NCBI GenBank assembly: GCA_963932465.1 | Contig: OZ010787.1 | Location: 35,158,087-35,222,086 of the forward strand | Source of the DNA: Maratus speciosus | Lineage: Eukaryota > Arthropoda > Arachnida > Araneae > Salticidae | Direction of reading: 5' to 3' | Length of the DNA: 64,000 nucleotides | Shown here: positions 33,481-44,473 of the stretch, piece after piece | How the letters are laid out: each line of letters starts with the position of its first letter | Position numbering within the stretch: position 1 is the stretch's first letter | Notes under the pieces: model-generated | Told to the model about the DNA's origin: nothing | Seen by the model: only the letters and a program-made list of their open reading frames with translations | The model's database searches: none | Translations under genes and position numbers: made by a program

Positions 33481-34272
33481 TTACATGATTTTTTCTTCAA
33501 CCGCTATGTATTTTTAATTTGTTTTTTCTGTAAGAATTGGTCCTATCCAAAACTTGTCTATCTAGATGTTCTAGACAATATTAAGAAGATATATGATAAA
33601 TTCATGGGGATTTTATATCTTTTGAATTGACGGAGTTATGGATTTTTTACTTCTTCAATCCCCCTTTTTTTTGGTTTTTAATTTTTTTTGCGGTATGAAT
33701 TGGTCCTATCAAAAACTTGTGAATATAAAAGTTGTAGATTATATTAAGGAGATTTATAATAAAATTAATTGGAATTGATATCTTGAGAACTGACGAAGTT
33801 ATGAATTTTTGTCTCCCAAAAACCCCATTTTTTGCGCCCCTTAAGCCTATTTTTAACTTTATCAAAAATCTGTGATACATAAAATTTTGGCCCTATTTTT
33901 AGAAGTAATAAAAACTTTAAACTGATTTGATATGTACGAAAATTAAGAAGTTAAGGGTGGTTTTCGGTTTTCACAAAACCCCTCCCTATTTCCATCCCCT
34001 TGGTCCGATTTTGCCCATTAACGAACTTCACCGAGATTTTATGCCCTTTGATTTTATGTATCAGTTTGGAAGAGATTGGTGCAGAATTAGGAAAGTTATC
34101 GTGTCCAGAAGAAAATGATAAATATAGATAGATAGATAGATAGATAAAATTTTTTACTGAGTGTGGTTTTGGGTTCTAGGGGTCATGATCGGTGTAGATC
34201 TGCAAAAATTTTTCAGAAATTCCAACATAGGAACGATCCCAATAGGTAGTATTTCATACGAAATCTACCTAA
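33481..34272. repeat. Leader + (GATA)n + body block, right copy (inverted)
   Basis: Mirror of 30622-31430. It carries (GATA)n at about 34122-34145 at the point matching the left (TATC)n, and ends CATACGAAATCTACCT. Having the microsatellite in both arms shows it was present before the duplication. Confidence 0.7.
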
Positions 34273-34345
34273 AATGAAGGTCAGTTTCGGATTCAGTGGT
34301 ACAGAATACATAAGAATCAATTATCAAAAGCTGAAAAACATGACA

Positions 34346-34831
34346 TAGCCCAACTTTTGCATTCTAGTGTAATCTAATGACATTTTAAAATATGTATCAT
34401 TTTGTAAAGAATTGAGGCTGTTAAATTTCATCATTTTATTTAACACTAAAACTACCGGAAATTTTATTTAAAACTGTTTAACTTATTTAATTTTTTTTCC
34501 TTGTATTTTTTAAACGTATTGTATAAAGAATATCCTGGTACAAACCGAAATATTTTCAATTGGTAGGGTTCAAAATAACCCCTCACGATACGTTTAGAGT
34601 TAACAAAAATTCAGTTTGATTTTCCTTATAAGTTTATTACAAATTATATATTTTGAATTAATACGTCAGAATGATTAAAGATTTCAAATTTATGTTGCAA
34701 TTTTAATTTTACCCTCAACCATTGTTTTATTATATCTCACGAAATTATATTTCTACTAAATTTATGAAAGACACCTAATTTGCAGCAAAAAATATGCTCC
34801 AACTTTAAGCAGCTATTTTGATCGTAGAATA
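34346..34831. other. Unpaired part of the foldback
   Basis: A short stretch (34382-34445: ATATGTATCATTTTG, GAGGCTGTT, TTTAACACTAAA) matches 27073-27135 in direct, not inverted, orientation. The rest is unassigned AT-rich DNA. Confidence 0.45.
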
Positions 34832-35089
34832 ACGGGACTTTTTTTATTTTTTTTTTTATCTTATTTGTCAGTGTAACAAGAAAATTCTACTAAATATAAC
34901 TTAGAGGACTGGGGGGGGGGCGTATAAAAATTTAAATATCCTAATTTTTAAAGAAATGTTTTTATTGACTCAAATCGCTTTTTAAATTTTTCTTTAGCTC
35001 ATTTAAAACATTTTTGTAATCGGAACTATATGTCTATGACTAACGGTTTAGGAATTAGCCATTGGACACCTTTGAGAGTGGGCACCCTG
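34832..35089. repeat. Right terminal inverted arm of the giant foldback
   Basis: Partner of 26580-26836; see that entry. The last bases GGGCACCCTG abut the right TA. Confidence 0.85.
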
Positions 35090-35230
35090 TACTTTTATTC
35101 ACAACGCTGGACGCATATTCAGCAGAATTAGTCAATCATTCAATTGAATTATCCGTCTGAACGTTCTTAAAGAACGTTCTTCCCTTCTTTAAGAAAAATA
35201 ATGGCACTGCTGTAACATATGCACAAAAAA

Positions 35231-35550
35231 TGTACCCCGTAAGGCATGGTGACGTCACGGCGACGTCGTTGTGAAGTCACACTGTGACTTTGTGACCGTC
35301 GATGTGACGTCATAGTGACTAGAATGCGAGGTCGTTATGGCCGTTTTAGAGGTCGTTTGTGACGTCACATTGTGACCACTCTGTGAAGTCACAGTGTGAC
35401 TAATTTGTGAAAAGTGTGACATTTTTGACTACTTTGGCATTAATTTTGTGACGAACATGTGACGAAAGCGACAATGCTTTGAAGTCACATTGTGACCAAT
35501 TTGTGAAATATGTGCCATTTGTGACGAACTTGTCATAAACACTGTGATGA
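35231..35550. repeat. TGACGTCA/GTCACA-rich terminal region, left
   Basis: Begins TGTACCCCGTAAGGCATGG, then TGTGACGTCAC and related words (GTGACGTCA, GAAGTCACA.TGTGAC) more than ten times in both orientations. Perfect or near-perfect TGACGTCA is the binding palindrome of CREB/ATF factors, but here density and arrangement look repeat-driven. Confidence 0.7.
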
Positions 35551-35910
35551 TTTCAAATGAAAATCAAATTTCAAATTAATTTCTTAAAAGGCGCAAAGAC
35601 CAACCTAGTGAAAATGATTCCATGCCGGGACTCGAACACAGGCCATCAATATAACGCACTGACATTCTACCGACTAAACCACACAGAACGATACCCAGCC
35701 TGGAAAATTTCACACAATTACATGTTGGCAAGGCTACAAAAGCAGCACAAGATGGGATATTTATCGTGAGCCACCGACATGGAATAAACAGGAAACTTAA
35801 TTCAATCTAGCATCGATTGAATCTATATTAATACTTGGAAATTTTTACAGGGAGAACCATTCGCCTTGCATACAATATTTCAAATGAAAATCAAATTTCA
35901 AATTACATGC
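35546..35910 (-). mobile_element. tRNA-derived SINE, minus-strand copy
   Basis: On the minus strand 35621-35690 reads as a tRNA-like head: an A-box-like TGTGGTTTAGTCGGTAGAAT and a B box GTTCGAGTCCC followed by GGCATGGAA. CACTAGGTTGG, TTTGCGCCTTTTAAG and a tail of the type AATTTGATTTTCATTTGAA follow. Head, body and AT-rich tail match a tRNA-derived SINE transcribed by RNA polymerase III. Open frames through this copy and its partner are incidental. Confidence 0.75.
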
Positions 35911-35924
35911 TTAAAAGTCAATTT

Positions 35925-36290
35925 TAATTTGAAATTTAATTTTCATTTGAAATATTTTATGCAAGGCGAATGTTTCTCTCTGGAAAAATTTCGAAGTCTT
36001 AATATAGTTTCAATCGATGCTGAATTTAATTAAGTTTCGTGTTCGCCCCATGTCGGTGGCTCACGATAAATATCCCATCTTATGCTGCTTTTGTAGCCTT
36101 GCCAGCATGTAATAGCGAGAAATTTTCCAGGCTGAGTGTCGTTCCATGTGGTTTAGTCTGTAGAATGTTAGTGCGCTATGCTGATGGCACGGGTTCGAGT
36201 CCCGGCATGGACCCTTTTCACTAGGTTGGCCTTTGCGCCTTTTAAGCAATTAATTTGAAATTTGATTTTCATTTGAAATATTGTATGCAA
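35925..36290 (+). mobile_element. tRNA-derived SINE, plus-strand copy
   Basis: Inverted partner of 35546-35910, about 85% similar by eye. A box around 36148-36165 (TGTGGTTTAGTCTGTAGA), B box GGTTCGAGTCC at 36192-36202, then CCGGCATGG. The two copies are head to head and share the upstream phrases AGCAGCA.AAGATGGGATATT and GAGCCACCGACATG as well as the tail, so together they form a 0.75-kb palindrome centred near 35.92 kb. Confidence 0.75.
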
Positions 36291-36869
36291 ACCGAATATT
36301 TCTTTGTGGAAAAATTTCCAAGTATTAATATTGTGATGAATTTTAAAATGGACAATTTTAAAATAAAGTTTTGTTTGAGATATAAAATCGTATCTTTTTA
36401 CCGTACTTTTTAGCAAAATATAGCTATTTTGGAGTCCTATTCTTCTAAAATAGTTTTAATTTTTCCACTTAAAAAACAATGTTTGTCAACTGACATCTTT
36501 TTTTATTAAGTTCTAAGCTTGATCTTGAGTTCAAGCTTGATATTAAGAATGTATAAGATTTTAAGGTGTTGTGGTTGTGATTAATCTTTGCTTTATTAAA
36601 TACGACGTAAGCCATATTTATTTAAATTTTTTATTTCCGTGTAAATTGTATTTTGTGAATATGAGCTTAAATAGATTTGGTATGTTCTATAGGAAAAGAC
36701 TGATCTGGGAAATAGAAAAAACAAGTAAGAAAAATCATGCGTTAAGCATAGATTATAAAACACTTTCCAACACTTCCCGAATGCTTTAAAAAAACTTCGT
36801 TATTTAGGGAAATAAGGTAAATAAGAGAACTAAGTAAACATTTTAGAAAACGCATAAAACATTTGAAAA

Positions 36870-37990
36870 ACTCATTTCCGCAGTTACTGTCCATAGCTAA
36901 ATAGGTTTTCCAATTCTTTTGAACAGCCCTGTATTTGATCTGTAGGTTGATATATATATTATATAATGGGATAATTTAGTTTAGCAAGAAAACGCATAAC
37001 AGGTTGAAACTCTCTTTCAGCAATTTATACTAATATATGGAAACATACTTTAATACTTTTGTACAACCCTGTAGTTGACCTAGAACCTTCATTAAACGCC
37101 ACCGTTTAGTTAAAATATAATTCAAACTAAAATACACTTAAAACAGCTGAAATCACATTTCCAGAAATTATAATTTATAGACGGCCATGTATCCAATTCT
37201 TTGCATGACCCTGTATACCATTTTATCTATATTATACAACAGTAAATTAAATTCAGTTCAGCGTAAAAATGCACAACTCATTTAAAAACCACCTTTAAGT
37301 AACTTGCGCTCATACCCAGTAATCCTTGCGATATTTTTGTGTAGCCCTGTATATGAATTATAGCATTTATATACACCATATACTATGCATAAATATAGTG
37401 AATCATAAAGGCGCATATCATAATTAAAAATGCATTTCCAGCAATCATCACAAATGAGCAGTACTTCGGATACAATATAGTATCTGAACTATATTGTGTG
37501 TGCCTGTAAATGCTATATACACTTCATATTCTACATGAAAAATTTATAGTACGTAAACCTCAGCGACGTATATCATTTTCATTATATATGAAATAGATTA
37601 ACATAATTAAAGTACGCCTCAAACAATTCCCTCCACCGCTATATCATTATGTATTGGAATTTCTTTTTAGCCCTGTAAATGAACAATAACTATTCTTTGC
37701 ATCTCGTATTCTTCAGAATGCATATTTTAGTACGTTTCATAAATGCATATCAATTTTTTTCTGCATGAAAACGTGTAAAATCATGAAAAACCTTTGAAAC
37801 GATTTTTTCCCATAGGCCGTAATGTAACGGAATACTTTTGACTGTACCTGTAAATGAACTAAACATGCTACAAACGTCGTTACACATAGGGACCGTGCTA
37901 TGGTAAAGATCAATAACATCTAAAAATTTCAGAGCAATCCGAGTATATTTACGAGAGTTAGAGCGCGGACAGACGGCTAGACAAACCAAA
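36870..37990 (-). repeat. Old tandem array, about seven units of 140-180 bp
   Basis: GCCCTGTA.ATGAA-type words appear at about 36930, 37065, 37210, 37345, 37500, 37670 and 37848, each preceded by an ATTC.TTTTG-like stretch. On the minus strand the best unit reads TTTACAGGTACAGTCAAAAG then TACATTACGGCC.ATGGGAAA, matching the array at 58010-58660. It is bordered by CTAGCCGTCTGTCCGCGC, the counterpart of the GTCCGTCTGTCCG run at 57.95 kb. Units are strongly diverged, far more than at 58 kb. Confidence 0.65.
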
Positions 37991-38186
37991 GTCATAAACA
38001 CTTTTCAATTTTGTTGAAAGGTGTTAAAAAGGAAATATAAAAGTAAAATAAATGATTGAAAGGAAATATAAAAGTAAAATAATGAACTTTAAAAAATATA
38101 TACTAAAGCAGTTTAATCTATAAGCTTCCTCTCAGGCATGAAAAACACTTTATTTCAATGCTTAAATATAATATTTTATTTTTTAA

Positions 38187-38606
38187 GGGTGTATTTCAAT
38201 CCAAACTGCTTATTTTCTGATTCATTTTTAAATTCCTTTTTGTTCTCAAACGCATCAAACTGAAAAATTCTCTTATTTAGAAACTACCTAATGTGCCGTG
38301 CTTCTCGATTTTTTGATAGATGCAGAAAATATTACAAAAAAATGCTGTCAAAGTAGGCGTTTTGAACCGAATTTTTCACAGCGGAAGATCTGGGAATGAA
38401 AAAAAAAAAGGTCTTACTGAGAAAATAATTATTTAAAACTTAAATTCTAATGAATTGAGGGGAAAATGAAATCACACGGCCTCTTAAACATCTCTTCAAA
38501 AATCACCTCAGCAAGTTTCATGTTTTTACTTTTAAAAATGAGTCTGAAAATGTCTCAGAAAATATCGAGCTGTTGAAGGTGGAAAAATATTTTTTCGAAT
38601 AAACCT
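38187..38606. mobile_element. 0.42-kb TTAA MITE, third full copy
   Basis: TTAA at 38183-38186 and 38607-38610. Reads in the opposite orientation to 30012-30428: GGGTGTATTTCAATCC at the left, and AAATATTTTTTCGAATAAACC at the right. Interior landmarks of the family are present with substitutions. Confidence 0.75.
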
Positions 38607-38974
38607 TTAATGCCAATATTTATGTGTATCGAAAACGTAGAAAATGAGTTTACAATCGAAGAAAATTTAATAACTGATTCTGAATGTCTATAATTAAATA
38701 TTTGATTAAAATCGCAAATAGAAAAAAAATGCTTAGATACAATTAAAAATAAATAAATAAATATACCAATTTGAAAAACACTAAAAATAATAATTAGTAT
38801 TTTTAATTGTACTATTAAACAACAACTAACTACAATAGATGAATTAAATGCATTATTAGATTTAGCAATTTCTCAAAAATCTTTCCATATGTTATAAGGA
38901 ATTCCTATTATTTTATAATTTTGGCAAATGTTAAATCTGAAAACATTGGTATGAAGATTCAGGATTTTAAATAA

Positions 38975-39016
<42 letters not shown>

Positions 39017-40045
39017 TCAAGAGTTACGCTATTATAATATGTAAAAAGACATTTTCCCACTATAATGTTAATTTCTAAACTGAAACAGTTTCGTAATATC
39101 ATACTATTCGAATATAATATTTAACTCCATAACAATAATGACGATAAATACTGTTATATGAGTGTTAGTAATCAGAAAAAAAATAAGAAGCCGAAAAAAA
39201 TTCTACATCACTGTCTCAATCTCAAGTAACTGCAAATTAATGTTTATATTCATCCCACTATGAATGTAGACATGAATTTCTTTTTTTTCTTTTTTTTTTT
39301 TGAGCGATGGCCGATTAACACATTTTACAAAATAGTGTCGATTAGGAAAATTTCGCTTCAAAACAATTCCAGATCAGTCACTTTCTATATGTATAATATA
39401 AAACTATTTAATTCATACTCGTAATATACAAACAGAAATAAAAAATTTAAATTAAATAAGACTTACCTTTTTTTGCTGTAAATTAATAATTGTAGACTTG
39501 GTCATGTTATTTTCCGGCGTGTATTACAAAAAGTTCTCTGTTTACCCTGCGGTTGCGGTTATATCCGACGCAGACGATCTTCAGCAGCTGATTTTACTGT
39601 TTATTTGCAGTCCTAACTTTCAGGCGGAATAGTTTTATGAGTTAGTCTGTAATTAAAATTTTCTATTTGAAGAATTTTCCAATGCATTTTACCATTTCTT
39701 TTTTATCAGTTTCAAAAAAATTCATTTGAAAACGGAAGTTTATTAGATAAAACACTGCTTAAATTTTTAAAATGTGTAAAAATAAATTTAATGGTAATAA
39801 TACCACCCCCCCCCCTTTTTTAAGTAAAGTTTGTTTCATGCGTAATAAATAAAAAATATCTTCTTAATAAATAAAAAAAATGTTTTCGAGGATAAAAAAT
39901 TTTTCTTTGTCAATCTGTCAATCTTCTTATGTTAATTTTCTGCAGAATAAAACAATTTGTAAAATAACTTTTTTAAAAGTCATACCTCTAAAACACAAAT
40001 TGGAAATGCGAAAAATTAATTATATCATGTGTTTTGCATAAATTT

Positions 40046-40080
<35 letters not shown>

Positions 40081-40729
40081 GGAAAAGGCTAATTTTATTT
40101 AAAAAGGCTGAAAGAAGTAAATTTTTTAAAAAAAACAGTTACTAAAAATAGGTTAACAGGAAAAAAATATGACTTGAATGCAAATTATAAAGCAATAAAT
40201 GCATATATGACTAAACTCTGAAGATTCTTTCTGCGTGCTCATTAAAATCTGCAGACTTAACTGTAATAGAAAATGTTTAGTTTGAAATCACAGAAGTGTT
40301 TCGACCAGTGGTCGCCAAAAAAGTTAAAAAATTTCCTCCCTGCAAACTAAATATGTAAAGTGTATAGATTTAATATTTCTAATTCTAAATATGTTTCAAA
40401 TTGCTCCAGCACATAGCATTTTTCTGAGAAATACTTTTATAATAATAACAATCCGTGATGTATTATTATATTAAATTGCAATGCTAGATAAAATTGAAAT
40501 CATGAAAAAAGTATACTTTCACCTCTTAGTTATCAAATTGATAAAATATAGCATGGAAATCTAGTTTGTTGATACTTGTACCGTGCATTTTTCTTTTTCT
40601 CCCCTCCCCCTTCTTTTCGTGTCCGAATTTACTATTTGCTGTCCACTAATATTCATTCCTTATGCCGCTGTAACTAGGGCATGTTTTAAATATTTCTCTT
40701 CATTTTCAACAATTTTTGAAGTTAATATT
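38607..40729. other. AT-rich sequence with homopolymer and TA runs
   Basis: Contains poly-A (38982-39012, 31 bases), a T-rich run near 39280-39300, a C run near 39808 and (TA)n at 40049-40078. A more GC-balanced stretch near 39515-39620 has no recognisable frame. No genes supported. Confidence 0.55.
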
Positions 40730-41036
40730 TTTGTCACACTGTGATTTACAATATGGTGGGTTTTTTGTCACATATATGACGTGACGTACGTTACATGCAG
40801 TGACATAACAGTGACGTTACAATATTTTTTTAATTGCCGGAAAAATAAAATTTTACAATAAGTAACATGTTTTGAAGAATTTTTATAATTGTTTAAAGTT
40901 TTCTAAGATGTTCACATCTCAGTCACAATGTGACATCACTGAGTGGTGGCATTTTAGTCACAGATGTGACGTGACCACAGTGATTTACAGTGACGTCACA
41001 ATGACGTCACTGTGACCATGCATGCTATGAGGGACA
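40730..41036. repeat. TGACGTCA/GTCACA-rich terminal region, right
   Basis: Words GTGACGTCAC, GTCACAGATGTGACGTGAC and CAGTGACGTCACAATGACGT are packed into 300 bp, mostly mirroring 35231-35550. Ends CATGCATGCTATGAGGGACA. Confidence 0.7.
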
Positions 41037-42391
41037 TAATCCACTTTATTAGAGATTAATAAATAACTGACACTAATTCAGAAACCGAAAATGCCATTTG
41101 TATTACATGTTACACAATTGAGGAGCTGAGTCGATGAACATGTTATGCTACATTTTCTAAAAAAAATTTTATCTTTTGGATGAAAGCGTTATGAGGTATC
41201 CTATCGCATGGTGAAGCTAAAATACTAAGATTCCATTTAGTTTTGAAAATTTAAGACATTATTCATTAATATTTAATATTTTAATATTTAGTAATGTGAA
41301 TAATATTAATAATTTTTAATATTTGAAAATCAGATATGAATAAGTTTTTCTGAGAGAATTTAGTACCATACATGTTAATATTTTAAACACATGGTATCAA
41401 ACAGAAAATAAATCATTAAACTTTATAGCAAAAACTTTCACTTCAAATTTCTTCAAATGTAAATGTTATTACTTAACATGTTCTTCCACTTAGCTCTTCA
41501 ATTTTATTCATGCTGTCCTATGTCTTGAAAAGTCTTACGTTGTCTCATTTCGTTCATTAATGTTAGCTATATATGCCTCCAATAAAGGGAATTCCTTTTA
41601 TAACCACTTTGTACTTGACAAATAACGCATGTTATTCATTATTTACCCAGACACGTCATACTGAACTCCTTCAAAAGTCAAACAACTTTCAGAAATATGC
41701 ATGGCGAAAAAAATGGCAAATAGCTAACATTATGTTTACTGATTGCTTTCGACAATCTAAACCATCTCATCAGATTATCCCATGACAAGTATTTTATACG
41801 AGAATCATAAAATTCTTTTTCCTTTTACTGTGCTGACGCTTTGAAGCATCATTACTTTCTTTGAAAGTGAGGGGAAAAGAAAGCAATGTGATGTAAGGGA
41901 ATTCAGAATAGTTAGAGAATGAATAAGGGAAGTCACGTCATATTTATGCGTTAAAGGGCTTCCTGTGGGTGGTGGATAAAGCACACCTTACATGCACCCA
42001 AGTATCGGGAATTAAAGCAGTGATAATGGTGATAAAGCCTGTTCGTTGTTTCAGTTGTTGAAGTTATCTTTGACTATCTGGGGGGTCACCTCCACCTTTC
42101 ATCGTCAATTTTATAGCCACGTGTCGCAAAATATAGTACAGATCGTAGGAGTCGATAACGTGCTACTTCCACTTTTATTGATGCGAAATATCCTCTCATC
42201 ATGTCAAAGATTGAGCAGGATATTAAATACCAGGAAGTTTTTGTATTCATGATCAAAGTTTAAACCATAAAATGTCTTGAAATGCGATTTGCGGATGTTT
42301 GTCGAGAATATTTTGGGAAAGAGGATTTTTCTGGCAATTTTTAACTTATAAAGCAGAGAACTTGTGTCATTTTACCTACCTATATAAATAA

Positions 42392-42393
<2 letters not shown>
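41037..42393. other. AT-rich sequence, nothing recognised
   Basis: Open frames of 63-70 codons near 41573 and 42046 show no motif. No inverted ends detected. Confidence 0.55.
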
Positions 42394-42446
<53 letters not shown>

Positions 42447-42451
42447 TGTGT
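42394..42451. repeat. (TA)n microsatellite
   Basis: About 24 TA units, interrupted near its end. It is the insertion site of the adjacent hAT MITE; the array resumes at 42705. Confidence 0.9.
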
Positions 42452-42459
42452 GTATATAT

Positions 42460-42703
42460 CAGTGGCGTGGCGTCCGGTCATCGCTGGATGCGGCGATGAC
42501 CAAGCAATATTTTAAAACTCTTAATAAGCTTTTAAAACTCTACGATCCAGTTTTAGCAGAACATTTGGAGTTCATGTATAAGTGAAGGTAAGATTTAAAG
42601 TTTCTTTTTTGAACATTCAACCATTGAATTTTAGAGTTAATAATTTTTCACCACAAACTTAAATAATTGCGATGACCAGCAAAACTTTTCACGCCACGCC
42701 ACT

Positions 42704-42704
<1 letters not shown>
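42460..42704. mobile_element. 245-bp hAT MITE inserted in a TA microsatellite
   Basis: CAGTGGCGTGGCGT at the left is matched exactly by the reverse-complemented right end, and GTCATCGC/GCGATGAC lies just inside. The flanks GTATATAT (42452-42459 and 42705-42712) form a perfect 8-bp duplication, the hAT hallmark, though in TA-repeat DNA part of it could be coincidental. The inside retains a piece of transposase coding sequence, listed separately. Confidence 0.85.
42493..42585 (+). pseudogene. hAT transposase scrap inside the MITE
   Basis: The frame through MTKQYFKTLNKLLKLYDPVLAEH ends at TAA-like TGA after LEFMYK. Its middle, LLKLYDPVLAEH, resembles the FLxLLxxLAKYDPVLxEHL segment seen in hAT-family transposases of animals (ZMYM6/FAM200-like). 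Only about 30 codons remain, enough to suggest that the MITE is an internal-deletion derivative of an autonomous hAT element. Confidence 0.6.

Positions 42705-42744
<40 letters not shown>
42705..42744. repeat. (TA)n microsatellite, continued
   Basis: TA repeats turning into an ACACAC stretch; right part of the array split by the MITE. Confidence 0.9.
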
Positions 42745-42750
<6 letters not shown>

Positions 42751-43020
42751 TAAAAATTTTGTAAAATATGGAATAGCTAAATTTTAGGTAGCATTTTTGA
42801 ATTTCTTTCTATGTTTAGTAAATAATATGTAAAGATAATACAATATTTTAAAAAATAGATTGGACTTATTGCTCTGAAAAAGCATAGAAAGGTGTTTTTA
42901 AACCATTATTCAGAACATATATAAAAAAAAAATACATTATTATTTCCGGCATTCAATAAATTAACTCTCATCAATTTTGTTCTTGGAAATTTTCAGGAAT
43001 CACATCCTCGCGCACTAGGC

Positions 43021-43166
43021 CAGCGGTGTCAAACTGTGGCCCGCGGGATATCACTATTTTCGATATCTTACTCTTACTTAATCGCAGTAATTCTGTGCTT
43101 AAATAAATTGAATATTATTATTAAAAATTAGTGATATCCCGGGGGGACCACAGTTTTACCCACATG
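43021..43166. mobile_element. 146-bp MITE with hAT-like ends
   Basis: CAGCGGTGTCAAACTGTGGC at the left. The reverse-complemented right end shares AAACTGTGG.CC..CGGGATATCACTA, a stem of about 30 bp with few mismatches. Sequences of the type CAGnGGTnTCAAACTGTGG are common hAT (Charlie/MER-like) ends. No clear 8-bp duplication remains. Confidence 0.6.
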
Positions 43167-43395
43167 ACAGGGAATAACATGTGATAACTGTTCCCTTTAA
43201 TTCCACATTTTCTGAGAAACAAATTGTTGTGTCAGTACTATTTTGTAAGCGCAAATGACACTATGCACAAAAGGAATATACAGGAGATGAAGAAATGGCG
43301 ATCCTTGCACTAAGAACAAATTTACAAAATAGTAATTTTTTTTTTGCACAAATACACATTAATGTTGAAAAATACTTTCTCAAGTGGTGTCTTAA

Positions 43396-44101
43396 GGGGG
43401 TAAGATACCTTTGAACACGTCGAAAAAATAAAAAAATTCGCTATGTTCCAAGCTTCAAAACTTGTGTAATAAATCAAAAATAAAAATCGAACTTCATTTA
43501 AATATAAAGCTCATATTTATATTTAAAAATATATATATATATTTGTAAATTCATAAATAAATATTGAAATGATAAGTTTAAAAATATATGATAATAAGGG
43601 AAAAAAATCTTGCGCGCATGATAAAATCTGAAAATATGCATATAAAGAAGACATTTTGGTGAAAATAAAAACATAATAATGTTACCTTTATGCTAAAACC
43701 AGAATATTTGTAAAAAAATATATACTAAATTAAAAAATTAACAAAAAATTAAAAATTTTCACTTAAAAAAATATATTCAAAGTACAAAAACAAAATAAAA
43801 CTTACCTTTTTCTGGTTTTAAGTTGTAGATAATACAGAAATGAATACGTGGTTAAAATTTCTTTTAATTGCCATGCATAGTCTTTTAGTAACACTGCGCG
43901 CAGTATCAAAATTCATCGTTTTGAATAAACGCAACGCAAAGTTGAATTATCGTATGTAGTCTTAACAAAACTACCATAATTAGTAAACTAATGGGAATTT
44001 TTTAATGCGGTTCATTGCATATTGTTCAGAAATGATTACAAAATCAAACTATGTATTAAAAATTTTCGAAAATTTTGATGGTTTAAAGGTATTATACTCC
44101 C
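43396..44101. mobile_element. TTAA-type element, 706 bp
   Basis: TTAA at 43392-43395 and 44102-44105. Left end GGGGGTAAGATACCTTTGAA, right end on the other strand GGGAGTATAATACCTTTAAA. Interior AT-rich, non-coding. The inner phrase ACTTACCTTTTTCTGG at 43800 resembles one at 39463-39475, so part of another copy may lie there. Confidence 0.75.
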
Positions 44102-44473
44102 TTAAAGTAAAGTCTTCAGCAAGATTCGAATGTCACGTGCTTTGTTTCTAATTTTCAATTAAAGTATTAATGTATCCTATGTGATCCGCAGTTAATTCTA
44201 TATGTGTTTGATTACACACGTCATTGCTTGTCATACACCTCTCCAAGCATTTATGCTATTTAATCTATTCTTTACTGTTGTCACAAACTTTGCCATCAAG
44301 ACATTAATAACTGTAAGCTGACAAGGTTGATTGTCTAGTCAGGATGTAACTGTGTTCATGAGATTCGTCTTGTCATAAGCCGTACTTTATTTTCAAAGAT
44401 GCAATTGTATTATTATTACAAAATTGCCGCATTATTCGGTTAATTTTTAAGTCTGACAGCACATACTGTAAAC

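Larger units (their letters stand above)
26580..35089. mobile_element. 8.5-kb composite foldback element, TA duplication
   Basis: Left end CAGGGTGTCCACTCTCAACG and right end (other strand) CAGGGTGCCCACTCTCAAAG are flanked by TA (26578-26579, 35090-35091). Outer arms of about 258 bp pair, and further inward most blocks occur twice in opposite orientation: 30622-31430 with 33480-34272, 31431-31845 with 33045-33480, 31846-32100 with 32715-33045, and, out of strict order, 29840-30430 with 32110-32665. The symmetry centre is near 32.4 kb. Only the left half carries the Penelope insertion. No transposase of its own is seen. A single very large non-autonomous TA element, or two inverted copies fused and then rearranged, both fit. 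Confidence 0.75.
35231..41036. mobile_element. Candidate 5.8-kb element with TGACGTCA-rich inverted ends
   Basis: The right border, reverse-complemented, reads TGTCCCTCATAGCATGCATG then GTCACAGTGACGTCA, comparable with TGTACCCCGTAAGGCATGG then TGACGTCAC at the left. Both ends continue for about 300 bp of GTGAC/GTCAC words. I could not fix a target duplication, so two separate related insertions remain possible. Confidence 0.4.

Noticed and set aside
35231..35550. A bona fide CREB-regulated promoter
   Set aside because: CRE palindromes are abundant, but no TATA, initiator or gene lies next to them, and the same words recur inverted at 40.7-41.0 kb, which points to repeat structure.
35621..36211. 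Two functional tRNA genes
   Set aside because: The B boxes are good, but acceptor and anticodon stems do not close, and both heads are embedded in longer inverted SINE copies with AT-rich tails.
42394..42492. Tyr/Ile repeat peptide before the transposase scrap
   Set aside because: It is the translation of the (TA)n microsatellite running into the MITE.
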